This document shows positions 1-8,092 of a stretch of 64,000 nucleotides of DNA, in pieces. The DNA lies in assembly GCF_023805255.1 (NCBI RefSeq), contig NZ_JAMSCK010000001.1:372001-436000 (forward strand), read 5' to 3'. The stretch comes from Gramella jeungdoensis (GTDB taxonomy: Bacteria > Bacteroidota > Bacteroidia > Flavobacteriales > Flavobacteriaceae). Made by a program: the position numbers and the translations under genes. A model generated the notes under the pieces. That model was not told where the DNA came from. It did no database searches and saw nothing but the letters and a program-made list of their open reading frames with translations. Position 1 is the first letter of the stretch. The number at the start of each line of letters is the position of its first letter.

Positions 1-532
1 TATCCACTAGTACCATCCCTCCGTAAAGATCGGGATTGTATTCGTAGATCTCCAGCATGGCAGCCTGATTGGCACCGCCGCCTATCCAGCTCCCGGCGAT
101 TGTGGATAATCCTCTCCAGATCGCATCGGGACCAACTCCACCAACTGTCTCTGGAGAAATAGCAGATATGATTAGTATCGCAATAGGGCCTCCGAGTACA
201 ATGCCGATGGTACCTGCAAAAAACATGATAAGAGCTTTGGGGCCTAAATTAAATATTGCCTTAAGGTCTATACTAAGTGTCATGAGAATTAATGCTGCCG
301 GAAGAAGATATCTACTTGCTACAAAATATAATTGCGAGGTTTCGTCATCAATCAGCCCTAGGGAATTAAATATAGCCGGAATAAGATAGCACATTAGTAG
401 TGCGGGAACAACAGCATAGAATTTCTTCCAGAAGCCGTCTTTTTGTGATGAGGTATAAAAAACAAAGCCCAGGGCGAGCATTAATAAACCAAATACGATA
501 GCATCGTTGGTGAACAAGGTTGTATTTTCCAT
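1..532 (-). CDS. DUF819 family membrane protein (C-terminus cut off by window start)
   Basis: The first 177 residues are visible, beginning MENTTLFTNDAIVFG; the rest lies before base 1. The visible part holds about four hydrophobic helices (residues about 12-28, 38-58, 70-88, 95-125) and a glycine-rich stretch near the cut end (GSWIGGGANQAAM). These match the DUF819 (YjcL-like) family of polytopic inner-membrane proteins of unknown function, which are usually close to 400 residues long. The ATG is the only sensible start, as it precedes the first membrane segment. It is transcribed leftward and separated by about 70 bases from the HAD gene. Family assignment is fairly sure; substrate and role are unknown. 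Confidence 0.82.
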   Translation of the reverse strand, partial: MENTTLFTNDAIVFGLLMLALGFVFYTSSQKDGFWKKFYAVVPALLMCYLIPAIFNSLGLIDDETSQLYFVASRYLLPAALILMTLSIDLKAIFNLGPKALIMFFAGTIGIVLGGPIAILIISAISPETVGGVGPDAIWRGLSTIAGSWIGGGANQAAMLEIYEYNPDLYGGMVLVD

Positions 533-600
533 ATAATTCAGACTAGATTGGCCGGCAAAATACAATTTTTATTGAATCCTGCTATGAGAAGGTTCTTTTC

Positions 601-1407
601 TTAAATTTTTAATATTTCTTTGATGCTTTTGGCTACGCCATCTTCCTTTCCCGGAGTAGTGACCATATGTGCTACTTCCAGAACCTCAGGTTTGGCATTA
701 CCTACCGCGATGCCCATTCCCACGCCTTTCAGCATTTCAATATCATTGTAATTATCTCCAAAAGCCATAGTCTGAGAAAGAGGAAGTTTGAAATGATTAT
801 CAAGTAAGTGTTCTACTGCCGTAAGTTTTGAAATTGACCTCGGAGCTATTTCGAGATAGGAAGGTTTTGAACGGTAAAGATGAAGCTCGTTCGGGAAATT
901 ATCTTCCAGAAAATCCCTGATGGAATCTATCTTTTCCTCATCGCCCATCGCCATTATCTTATGAGCTCCTTTATCCTCTTCCTGCCATTTATTTATAACC
1001 TCCTGGTTAATCTTTAATTCCGGTTGTACCTTGGTGTTATTGATTTCTCTTTGCGTCCAGAAATCATCTCTCGGAGCATACCATTCGTCATTATGAAAAA
1101 GACTTAAATGTACATCATGCTCACCATTGAAATCGTGCAGTTCTTCAAGGATATGAATTGGAATTTCTGTAGAGCTTACTGGTTTATCATCTACCAGTAT
1201 AAGTCCACCGTTATAGCTTATAAGGGGGAGGTGGGTAATGTCCATTTTCTCCTGTAAATGTCGCATTGCGGCCGGCATTCTGGAAGAGATAAGGATGAAC
1301 GGGATATCTCCGTTTAATTTTTTTATGGTTTGAATTGTATAATCTGAAAGGTCTCTCTCGGCATTAAGTAAGGTGCCGTCTATATCTGAAAAAATAATCT
1401 TAAACAT
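601..1407 (-). CDS. Cof-type HAD-IIB family hydrolase (sugar-phosphate or FMN phosphatase-like)
   Basis: A 268-residue cytoplasmic protein of typical HAD-IIB (Cof/YbjI/YwpJ) length. The nucleophile motif is at the N-terminus (FSDIDGTLLN, Asp8 and Asp10), the Ser motif is ILISSR near residue 40, and the C-terminal metal motif is GDNYNDIEML near residue 218, followed by GNAKPEV. The family dephosphorylates small phosphorylated metabolites, and the substrate cannot be read from sequence. Its ATG overlaps the stop codon of the upstream Arc-like gene by one base (TAATG), so the two are probably translationally coupled. It is the last gene of the five-gene SPFH operon. Confidence 0.9.
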   Translation of the reverse strand: MFKIIFSDIDGTLLNAERDLSDYTIQTIKKLNGDIPFILISSRMPAAMRHLQEKMDITHLPLISYNGGLILVDDKPVSSTEIPIHILEELHDFNGEHDVHLSLFHNDEWYAPRDDFWTQREINNTKVQPELKINQEVINKWQEEDKGAHKIMAMGDEEKIDSIRDFLEDNFPNELHLYRSKPSYLEIAPRSISKLTAVEHLLDNHFKLPLSQTMAFGDNYNDIEMLKGVGMGIAVGNAKPEVLEVAHMVTTPGKEDGVAKSIKEILKI

Positions 1408-1577
1408 TAATCTTCTTGCTTTTTTGATTTAGGGTGTCTTTTGGCTTCTTTTAAACTTTTGTTCAGCATCCACTCAATCTGTCCATTGGTACTTCTGAAT
1501 TCATCAGCAGCCCATTTTTCGATGGCTTTGAGCATCTCTTCGTCGACTCTTAAGGCGAATGCTTTCTTCTTGCCCAT
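1407..1577 (-). CDS. Arc-type ribbon-helix-helix DNA-binding protein
   Basis: A 56-residue basic protein beginning MGKKKAFALRVDEEML. The pattern is that of the Arc/MetJ ribbon-helix-helix fold: a short beta strand (KAFALRV), helix A (DEEMLKAIEKWAADEF), a turn (RSTNG), and helix B (QIEWMLNKSLKEA). The C-terminus is a Lys/Arg tail. RHH proteins of this size dimerise and bind DNA as repressors. It starts three bases after the alpha/beta hydrolase stop and overlaps the HAD start by one base, so it is embedded in the operon. It could regulate the operon itself. No toxin partner is evident. Confidence 0.85.
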   Translation of the reverse strand: MGKKKAFALRVDEEMLKAIEKWAADEFRSTNGQIEWMLNKSLKEAKRHPKSKKQED

Positions 1578-1580
1578 AAT

Positions 1581-2519
1581 TTATTCAACTTCTTTGATGA
1601 ATTCAGTGATTACCGGTATCAGTTCCGGATGTAATGGCTGGTTAGGTTCATTATAAGATTTGGTGTTTACAAGCCTGTCTTCGCTTTCTATCTTTCGGAA
1701 GATATGGTTCATATTTTCAATGATCACAAGCTGTGCATCTTCGTTCGCGTTCTTCAACATTTCAGCCTCTTTTATTTCTACCTGAATATCTGCTGAACCA
1801 TTTATGATAAGCACAGGAATATCCAATTTGGCTATTTCCTTTGCGGGATCGTAGCTCATCCAGCTTTGCATAAAGGGTTGAATCGAAGGTTTGAACATGG
1901 ATTCCAGCATGGGACTATAGTTGGTGGTCCTGCCATTTTCTCTAATTTCATCGAAGGCCACTCTGGCATTTTCCGCGAGGGGAGGCGCCATTTTCTGAAC
2001 CTGCTCAACGATAATATTGTCTATGGGTTGGCCTGCTCCGGCTAAAGAGATAAAAGCGTCTGCCAGATCTTCAGATACCAGTATGCCCACCAATGAGCCC
2101 TGACTGTGCCCTGCTACTATGAGATTGTCAAAACGGTCGCTTTCATCAAAATATTTTAAGATATCCTTTGTGTCTTTAACGAAATCATTAAACCGGAGAT
2201 CTTTCTCCTTTATTTTGAGTTCGTTCATTTTAAAGATCCGCTTATCGAAGCGGAAGGAAGCTATACCATTTTCAGCCAGTTGATGGGCTATTTTTTTTAT
2301 CCCGTCATTTTTCATCATAGGCTGATTTCCATTCCTGTCGGTTGGGCCTGAACCCTGTATAAAGATCACCAGGCTCTGGGCTTCGGTAGAATTGGGAGTA
2401 GTAAGGCTTCCTTCAATAGCCTGATTTATTTGCAGCTCTTCTTCAATAAATTTTGATTCCTGGGCTTTACCCAGTTGAAAAAAGATCAACAATAGACCTG
2501 CAACAAAATAACTTTTCAT
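1581..2519 (-). CDS. Exported alpha/beta hydrolase (serine esterase/peptidase-like)
   Basis: About 312 residues with an N-terminal signal peptide (MKSYFVAGLLLIFFQLGKAQ) ending in an AQ cleavage site. The oxyanion region is IQGSGPTDRNG, the nucleophile elbow GHSQGS lies near residue 137, a candidate acid is in INGSADIQ, and the catalytic His is in NMNHIF. This is the dienelactone-hydrolase/S9-like alpha/beta-hydrolase fold of exported esterases; the substrate is unknown. I chose the ATG at 2519 because it opens the signal peptide. An in-frame ATG at 2537 would add six residues and overlap the upstream gene by 17 bases. It lies one base after that gene's stop, in the SPFH operon. Confidence 0.88.
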   Translation of the reverse strand: MKSYFVAGLLLIFFQLGKAQESKFIEEELQINQAIEGSLTTPNSTEAQSLVIFIQGSGPTDRNGNQPMMKNDGIKKIAHQLAENGIASFRFDKRIFKMNELKIKEKDLRFNDFVKDTKDILKYFDESDRFDNLIVAGHSQGSLVGILVSEDLADAFISLAGAGQPIDNIIVEQVQKMAPPLAENARVAFDEIRENGRTTNYSPMLESMFKPSIQPFMQSWMSYDPAKEIAKLDIPVLIINGSADIQVEIKEAEMLKNANEDAQLVIIENMNHIFRKIESEDRLVNTKSYNEPNQPLHPELIPVITEFIKEVE

Positions 2520-2520
2520 T

Positions 2521-2997
2521 TTAATCAGTTTTCTCATGATATCTTTTAATTACTTTTTCGGCTTCCGACGGTTTTTTGGTGCCAATCAGGAATCTTTCTC
2601 CATCCTTTGTTATTATTTGTATCCCCATATTTCCTGAAACATTGTAAGCCTTAGCCTTATTGAAACCTCTAATTCCCCAACCACCATATTCCATAAGTGG
2701 TTTATATTTTCGAACATACACCTTGCTAATATCATTCCATTTATAAGAGCGTTTAAAAATACCATACGGTTCAAACTTAGTGCTTATACCAGCTTTATCA
2801 ATCCTGGTATGAAGCCTGGTGATCCAAAACATCCCTGCAATGAAGAATAACGGGATAAAGCTTAGGTATTTCCAGTTTGTTACAGGGAATTCGCTTAAAT
2901 CTCTAAAAAAGGCAATACCGGTCCCAATCAAAGTAGTGCTAAGAATAAGCAATAACCACCATTGCCTGAATGCCTGTTCTTCTTCAAAGACTCGCAT
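2521..2997 (-). CDS. Membrane protein with bacterial PH-like domain, unknown function
   Basis: A 158-residue protein with two hydrophobic segments (residues about 13-30 and 43-60). These are followed by a soluble beta-rich domain with the look of a bacterial PH-like domain: GISTKFEPYGIFKRSY, WNDISKVYVRKY, GIQIITKDGERFLIGTKKP, then a C-terminal helix. Such two-TM plus PH-like proteins are common in Bacteroidota and have no assigned reaction. The start lies one base after the SPFH stop, and the stop is one base before the hydrolase start, so it is clearly an operon member. A role beside the SPFH scaffold at the membrane is an inference from position only. Confidence 0.75.
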   Translation of the reverse strand: MRVFEEEQAFRQWWLLLILSTTLIGTGIAFFRDLSEFPVTNWKYLSFIPLFFIAGMFWITRLHTRIDKAGISTKFEPYGIFKRSYKWNDISKVYVRKYKPLMEYGGWGIRGFNKAKAYNVSGNMGIQIITKDGERFLIGTKKPSEAEKVIKRYHEKTD

Positions 2998-2998
2998 T

Positions 2999-3859
2999 TT
3001 AATGGTTTAAGGTTCCCGCATTCACCACTGGAGTAGCATCTCTGTCCCCGCATAACACAACCATAAGATTACTCACCATGGCGGCCCTTCTTTCTTCATC
3101 AAGGTTGACCACTTCCTTTTTACTGAGTTCATCTAATGCCATTTCAACCATACTAACGGCCCCTTCAACTATCTTGTGCCTGGCCGCCACTATTGCGGTT
3201 GCCTGTTGTCTTTTAAGCATGGCGCTTGCAATTTCATTAGCATAGGCCAGATAACCTATACGAGCTTCAAGTACTTCTATTCCAGCGATATTCAGTCTTT
3301 CTTCGAGTTCTTTTTCTAGAGCATCGCTTACTTCATTAACACTGGATCTAAGGGTGATATCTTCATCAAGGCCCTCGTCTGCAAAATTATCATATGGATA
3401 GAGACTGGCAAGTTTTCTTACTGCTGCATCGGTTTGTACCACCACAAAATTTTCAAAATTATCAACGTCAAAGGAAGCCTTGAATGTATCCATTACGCGC
3501 CATACAAGGATAGTGCTGATCATTACCGGATTCCCCAGTTTATCATTTACTTTTAGTCGTTCGCTATCAAAGTTACGCGCCCTTAAAGAGATTTTCTTTT
3601 TGGTGTAGAACGGATTTACCCAGAATAGTCCGTTTTCCTTTACAGTTCCCTTATAATCTCCAAATAAAAGCAAAACACGTGATTCATTGGGGTTGACCAG
3701 AATTAGACCGAACAGGATAATTATGGCAATGAATGTAGCGATTGCCCAAAGAGGGTTTCCGGTAGTGGCAACAGCTATTATACTTCCTATAAAAAGTATT
3801 AGGAAAAGGAATAGCATTAAATAGCCGTTATAAGCTTTAATAGTTTTTTCCTGTGTCAT
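2999..3859 (-). CDS. SPFH/Band 7 domain membrane protein
   Basis: A 286-residue protein with two N-terminal membrane segments (residues about 12-32 and 36-54) followed by an SPFH/Band 7 domain (NPNESRVLLLFGDYKGT onward). Typical stomatin-like features include RARNFDSERLKVNDKLG, a YPYD segment and a central AxxEARIGYLAYA-like stretch, ending with a helical tail (AMLKRQQATAIVAARHKIVEGA). The family forms oligomeric membrane scaffolds that organise or protect other membrane proteins. It is the first gene of a five-gene operon running to base 601. The 120-base gap to the divergent S1/P1 nuclease gene presumably carries its promoter, but I see no clear leftward box. Confidence 0.9.
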   Translation of the reverse strand: MTQEKTIKAYNGYLMLFLFLILFIGSIIAVATTGNPLWAIATFIAIIILFGLILVNPNESRVLLLFGDYKGTVKENGLFWVNPFYTKKKISLRARNFDSERLKVNDKLGNPVMISTILVWRVMDTFKASFDVDNFENFVVVQTDAAVRKLASLYPYDNFADEGLDEDITLRSSVNEVSDALEKELEERLNIAGIEVLEARIGYLAYANEIASAMLKRQQATAIVAARHKIVEGAVSMVEMALDELSKKEVVNLDEERRAAMVSNLMVVLCGDRDATPVVNAGTLNH

Positions 3860-3957
3860 GATTGAAAAGATTATGTGATATTAAAATGATATTATAAATA
3901 TATTATATTAAAATTTAATAAACTGTATTCTTAACATTAAATTTTTCAAGGCTTGGT

Positions 3958-3965
3958 TATATTTG
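3958..3965 (+). promoter_or_regulatory. Candidate -7 promoter box of the S1/P1 nuclease gene
   Basis: TATATTTG matches the Bacteroidota -7 consensus TAnnTTTG and ends 16 bases before the nuclease ATG. No clean TTTG -33 element is visible upstream, so confidence is moderate. Confidence 0.45.
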
Positions 3966-3981
3966 TCCAAAACTTAGAGAA

Positions 3982-4764
3982 ATGAGAAAATATTTATTCG
4001 TTTTATTTTTTATATCAACTACGGTATCGGGCTTTGCAGCTGACTCGGAATGGGGAAAAACCGGGCATCGTGCCACTGCAGAGATAGCTGAAAAACATCT
4101 AACCCAAAAAGCCCGAAAGGCAATTGATAGTCTTCTCGATGGCTACGGGCTGGCCTTTGTTGCTAACTATGCTGACGATATAAAAAGTGATCCGGAATAC
4201 AGGAAATATGGTCCATGGCATTATGTGAACATTCATCCTGAAGCTGAAAAATATATCGTGGAAGAGGCTAGTGAAAGTGGAGATCTTGTCCAGGCTATTA
4301 GAAAATGTAAAGAGGTGCTTAGTGATGATAATGCTTCCAGAGCCGAAAAACAGTTTCACTTAAAAATGCTTGTACATTTTATGGGCGATCTTCATCAGCC
4401 ATTTCATGTAGGGCACGCCTCAGATAAAGGAGGAAACGATATACAGGTTAGGTGGTTTAATGAAGGTTCTAATATACATCGTGTATGGGATAGTGATATG
4501 ATAGATTTTTATCAGATGAGCTATACCGAGCTGGCTATAAATACCAAAGAGCTTTCTAAAGCACAGGTAAAGTCTATTCAAAAAGGGAAGTTACTGGACT
4601 GGGTATATGAATCCAGAGAGATGGCTGAAGAACTTTATGATGGTGTTGAAAGTGGTGACAAGCTGGGATACACATATATGTACCACCATATGCCTACCGT
4701 ACTTGCTCAGCTTCAGAAAGGCGGGCTTCGTCTTGCTAAAATTCTTAATGAAATCTATTCTTAA
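3982..4764 (+). CDS. S1/P1-type zinc nuclease, exported
   Basis: A 260-residue protein with a signal peptide (MRKYLFVLFFISTTVSGFAA). It is followed by the mature N-terminal Trp and the zinc-ligand set of S1/P1 nucleases and phospholipase C relatives: WGKTGHRA, NYADD, WHYVNI, VHFMGDLHQPFHVGH, and NIHRVWDSDM (Trp, His, Asp, His, His-x3-Asp, His, His-x3-Asp). The family cleaves single-stranded DNA/RNA and 3'-nucleotides using three zinc ions. Here it probably works in the periplasm or outside the cell in nucleic acid or phosphate scavenging. Its stop overlaps the AlkB stop tail-to-tail by four bases, with no room for a separate terminator. Confidence 0.92.
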   Translation: MRKYLFVLFFISTTVSGFAADSEWGKTGHRATAEIAEKHLTQKARKAIDSLLDGYGLAFVANYADDIKSDPEYRKYGPWHYVNIHPEAEKYIVEEASESGDLVQAIRKCKEVLSDDNASRAEKQFHLKMLVHFMGDLHQPFHVGHASDKGGNDIQVRWFNEGSNIHRVWDSDMIDFYQMSYTELAINTKELSKAQVKSIQKGKLLDWVYESREMAEELYDGVESGDKLGYTYMYHHMPTVLAQLQKGGLRLAKILNEIYS

Positions 4765-5345
4765 TAGATTTTCCTGAAGGTTAAATTGATCCTGGGACCG
4801 ACTCTTTTTTTGGTTTTTGGTAACTGATGTTTCCAGAACTGTTGAGTGGTTCCTTTCATAATTAAAAGGCTGCCATGTTGCAGCCTTATTTTATGCAGGG
4901 CAGTTTTGTTGGTTTTGTGTTTTAGATGAAAAATCCTTTCAGCTCCGAAACTAACCGAAGCAATCACCGGACGTGGTCCCAGTTCCTTCTCATCATCAGC
5001 ATGCCATCCCATACTGTCAGCTCCATTCCTGTATAGATTCGCAAGGCAGACATTAAAATGGGTTTCGGCATATTTTTCACACTTTTCTTTTATTTCAATC
5101 AGTTCGTTATTAAAAGCTTCAGGTTTCATCTCGAGCCCTGAATAGGTATAGTTTTTACCTGTTTCTCCATGGAATGAGGTTAGCCTGGGTTGTAAGATTT
5201 CCTTTCCGAACAGCTTTATTTTGTCCTGCTTCCAGTTTAGCGAATGCATTAACTTTTCAAGAAAATGATCACTTTTTTCAATACTGAAAAAGTCAGCATA
5301 ATAAATCAGGGAGGCATCCTGTAATCGTATTACTTCTTGCTCCAT
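4761..5345 (-). CDS. AlkB-family 2-oxoglutarate/Fe(II) dioxygenase (DNA alkylation repair)
   Basis: A 194-residue protein starting MEQEVIRLQDASLIYY. The dioxygenase metal triad is His115-x-Asp117 (GWHADDE) and His173 (FWKHQLP). The 2-oxoglutarate-binding arginines lie in GPRINLTFR (Arg185, Arg191), and NLYRNGADSMGWH matches the ALKBH2/3-type core. The family oxidatively demethylates 1-methyladenine and 3-methylcytosine in DNA or RNA. An upstream-extended frame exists to 5537, but it would overlap the DoxX gene; the ATG at 5345, two bases after the DoxX stop, fits homologues. It is likely cotranscribed with DoxX. Confidence 0.92.
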   Translation of the reverse strand: MEQEVIRLQDASLIYYADFFSIEKSDHFLEKLMHSLNWKQDKIKLFGKEILQPRLTSFHGETGKNYTYSGLEMKPEAFNNELIEIKEKCEKYAETHFNVCLANLYRNGADSMGWHADDEKELGPRPVIASVSFGAERIFHLKHKTNKTALHKIRLQHGSLLIMKGTTQQFWKHQLPKTKKRVGPRINLTFRKIY

Positions 5346-5347
5346 GC

Positions 5348-5707
5348 CTAGTATTTTAAATAATACCAGGCCCAGTACATGAGAAGAAATTGTAAGGGAA
5401 TTCTTGCTATAAGTAACCATTTGGGTAGTCCGGCTCCTGCTTTTTCGGAAGAGAGCATATAAAAGTGAACCAATAGAAATACAAGTAACATTAGTATGAT
5501 TCCAAATATTCCGAGGTTTTTGGTGGCGGGAATGCAAATAAGTATCCCAAGAAGAATTTCAGCCTCTCCACTTAAATGCACCAATAGCCTATGCTTAGGG
5601 AGATATCGAGGCATTATTCTCATATATAATTTAGGTTTTAAAAAATGGAAAATACCCGCAATTATGTACATAAGCGCCATTAAATAAAGATGCCAGGGAT
5701 AGATCAT
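5348..5707 (-). CDS. DoxX-like small integral membrane protein
   Basis: A 119-residue protein with four predicted membrane helices (residues about 5-23, 45-60, 64-84 and 97-115). It carries the DoxX/MauE-like pattern: a short N-terminal helix, FHFLKPKLYMRIMP, then HLSGEAEILLGI, where the acidic residue in the second helix is characteristic. DoxX-fold proteins are linked to membrane redox partners, but no specific function is established for this subgroup. The stop is two bases before the AlkB start, so the genes form a bicistronic unit. The 148 bases upstream, shared with the divergent histidine kinase gene, show no other gene. Confidence 0.8.
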   Translation of the reverse strand: MIYPWHLYLMALMYIIAGIFHFLKPKLYMRIMPRYLPKHRLLVHLSGEAEILLGILICIPATKNLGIFGIILMLLVFLLVHFYMLSSEKAGAGLPKWLLIARIPLQFLLMYWAWYYLKY

Positions 5708-5855
5708 TGAAAAATTAATTTTTCTGAATATACTACAATTTTCCTTCTAACTAAATGTGAGTAAAATTTATGTTCATATTAAATAAATGTTGTGTAAGTC
5801 CTTTAAATAGAGTAATTTTCAACCGCCTAAATCTAAATTCAAACCTGATCTACTT

Positions 5856-8090
5856 TTGAAAAAAAATTACTTTTTTTACCTCCCCGTATTTTTTTTACTG
5901 TGGAATATCAGTCTGGCTCAGGATTCCAATTCAATTAGCCGGGATACTTTAAATGCTCTTTTGGACAGTATAGAAGAATCTATAAAGGAGTATAATTATG
6001 AAAAAGCCATCGAAGACTCTCATTCCCTTATAAATCTGGCTAAAGATGCTGATGATCAGTATTTTGTTGCCAAGGCGTATAATAATCTTGGGCATGTCTA
6101 CCTGGATCTTGATGATAGAGCACGTGCCCGAAGAAATTATACACTTGGTCTGGAGTATGCTCAAAAATGCAGTAACGATACTATCCTGATGCGGTCTTAC
6201 AATAATTTGGGTAATATTTACTCTGAAATGCCCGAGACCCAGACAAAAGGGATAAATTACTATAATAAGGTTATTAAACTCGCTGAAAAGATTAATGATC
6301 CTGTTGAATCTGTAGTTCCAAAAGCAAATATTGGGTGGACCTATTTGGATAATGGTCAGTTTGAAAAAGCATATCCATATATAAATGAATCTCTTAAAAC
6401 CGTAGATTCCACAAAGGAATCTTATACCAGGAAAGAAAGACTTGATTATTTATATTCTCAGCTTTATATGCTTCATGGCAGGTATTATTCCCATAAAAAG
6501 GAGTATGATACGGCAACATACTATTTTGAGAATTCCATACGGCTTGCAGAGGAAGATAGTTTGATCCTACCTGCAGCAGAAGCTTACTATGAATATGCGG
6601 AAATGTTGGAGCAAAAAGGTGATTTTGAAAAAGCATATTTAGCTCAGGAAAAATATACAGAATATAACTCCAAGATTTTTGAAAGTAAAAAGCTTAGGCA
6701 AATGGAAATTGCCAATGCTCGTTTTAATCTTAACGAATATCGGCGAAACCTTGAATTAGCAGAAAGAGAACAGGAATATCAGGAGGAGATCATAGAAAAG
6801 TCAAAAGAAAAAGTGATCATTATGGTGCTTTCTTCTTTAGGATTGATATTTATCCTCGTTTTTCTGCATAAAGTCAATCGGGATCGTCAAAATCTTATTA
6901 GTAAATTAAGAGATAAGAACAAGCAGTATAAAGAAGCCAAGGATGAAGCCGAGAAACTATCCCGTCTTAAAACACGTTTCTTTAGCACAGTAAGTCATGA
7001 GATAAGAACTCCTCTCTACGGAGTAATAGGGTTAACCTCATTGCTTCTTGAAGATAAGAGCCTTAAGAAGCACCAGGGGGATTTAAGGTCGTTAAAATTC
7101 TCTGCAGATTATTTACTGGCACTCATTAATGATGTGCTGCAAATGAATAAAATGGAATCTAACGAGGTTAAGCTTGAAAATGTTTCCTTTAAGCTTAAAG
7201 ACCTCATGAAGAGTATTGTGAATAGCTTTGAATTTACACGGCTCCAGAATAAAAATGAAATTCATCTTGACATAGATGAGAACATACCACCATTTCTGAT
7301 TGGCGATTCCGTAAGACTTTCCCAGGTATTGATGAACCTTGTAGGTAATGCTATGAAATTTACCGAGAGAGGAACAATTTGTATTGTTACTCGTCAAATT
7401 GAAAGGGATGAGGAGTATTCTAAAATCTATTTTGAAGTAGAGGATAATGGCCCGGGAATTCCAGAAAGTAAGAAAAAAGTGATCTTTGAGGAATTCTCTC
7501 AACTTAATAATTCAAATTACAGTTATCAGGGTACAGGCCTTGGATTGCCTATCGTAAAAAGGCTTCTTAGACTTTTTAACTCTAAGATCAGGCTTGATAG
7601 TAAAGAAGGAGAAGGGGCCACTTTTAGTTTCACCATTAATTTTAAGATAGATAATTCTAAGAAGGAACTTCCGAAAATTAAGCAGGAAGTTTTCGCTAGT
7701 TCTAACTCGTCGCGAAAAATACTGGTGGTGGATGATAACCGTATTAACCAGGTGGTGACAAAAAGGGTTTTAACTAAAAAAGATTTTAAATGTACAGTGG
7801 CCGGTGACGGAGAGAAAGCTATTCAGCTTGCAAGAACAAATGACTTTGATCTTATTCTTATGGATGTAAACATGCCTGGAATTTCGGGCCTTGAAGCCTC
7901 AAAGGAGATCAGGAAATTCAATAAGGAAATACCTATCCTAGCACTTACTGCTGTGGAAGTTGAAGAAATAAGAGAAGAGATCCTTGCTGCCGGGATGAGT
8001 GATATTATTGTAAAACCTTATGATGTGCAGCAATTCTACCAGGTTGTTTACAAGTATTTAAGCCTTAAAAGTCTTCCGGAAGAAGTATAA
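5856..8090 (+). CDS. TPR hybrid sensor histidine kinase with fused receiver domain (TTG start)
   Basis: A 744-residue protein with a signal sequence (residues 1-21, ending AQ), TPR-like helical repeats in the periplasm (about 30-290), a coiled segment and a single membrane helix (about 320-338). HisKA follows with His381 in STVSHEIRTPL, then HATPase_c (NLVGNAMKF N-box, DNGPGIP, GTGLGLPIV), then a receiver domain with acidic pocket VVDDN and phospho-acceptor Asp670 in LILMDVNMP. The conserved Lys is in IVKPYD. No separate regulator or output domain is fused, so the target is unknown. The only start that keeps the signal peptide is TTG; the next in-frame ATG is beyond residue 110. It converges with the lipoprotein gene two bases away. 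Confidence 0.92.
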   Translation: MKKNYFFYLPVFFLLWNISLAQDSNSISRDTLNALLDSIEESIKEYNYEKAIEDSHSLINLAKDADDQYFVAKAYNNLGHVYLDLDDRARARRNYTLGLEYAQKCSNDTILMRSYNNLGNIYSEMPETQTKGINYYNKVIKLAEKINDPVESVVPKANIGWTYLDNGQFEKAYPYINESLKTVDSTKESYTRKERLDYLYSQLYMLHGRYYSHKKEYDTATYYFENSIRLAEEDSLILPAAEAYYEYAEMLEQKGDFEKAYLAQEKYTEYNSKIFESKKLRQMEIANARFNLNEYRRNLELAEREQEYQEEIIEKSKEKVIIMVLSSLGLIFILVFLHKVNRDRQNLISKLRDKNKQYKEAKDEAEKLSRLKTRFFSTVSHEIRTPLYGVIGLTSLLLEDKSLKKHQGDLRSLKFSADYLLALINDVLQMNKMESNEVKLENVSFKLKDLMKSIVNSFEFTRLQNKNEIHLDIDENIPPFLIGDSVRLSQVLMNLVGNAMKFTERGTICIVTRQIERDEEYSKIYFEVEDNGPGIPESKKKVIFEEFSQLNNSNYSYQGTGLGLPIVKRLLRLFNSKIRLDSKEGEGATFSFTINFKIDNSKKELPKIKQEVFASSNSSRKILVVDDNRINQVVTKRVLTKKDFKCTVAGDGEKAIQLARTNDFDLILMDVNMPGISGLEASKEIRKFNKEIPILALTAVEVEEIREEILAAGMSDIIVKPYDVQQFYQVVYKYLSLKSLPEEV

Positions 8091-8092
8091 AA

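Noticed and set aside
1407-1577. Toxin-antitoxin pair with the ribbon-helix-helix protein as antitoxin
   Set aside because: The adjacent genes are a HAD phosphatase and a signal-peptide hydrolase, neither a known toxin, and the protein lacks a toxin-binding C-terminal extension.
1441-1656. 71-codon plus-strand frame
   Set aside because: Opposite the Arc-like gene and the hydrolase end, both of which have better motif and operon support.
5346-5537. N-terminal extension of the AlkB gene
   Set aside because: It would overlap most of the DoxX gene, and AlkB homologues begin near the ATG at 5345.
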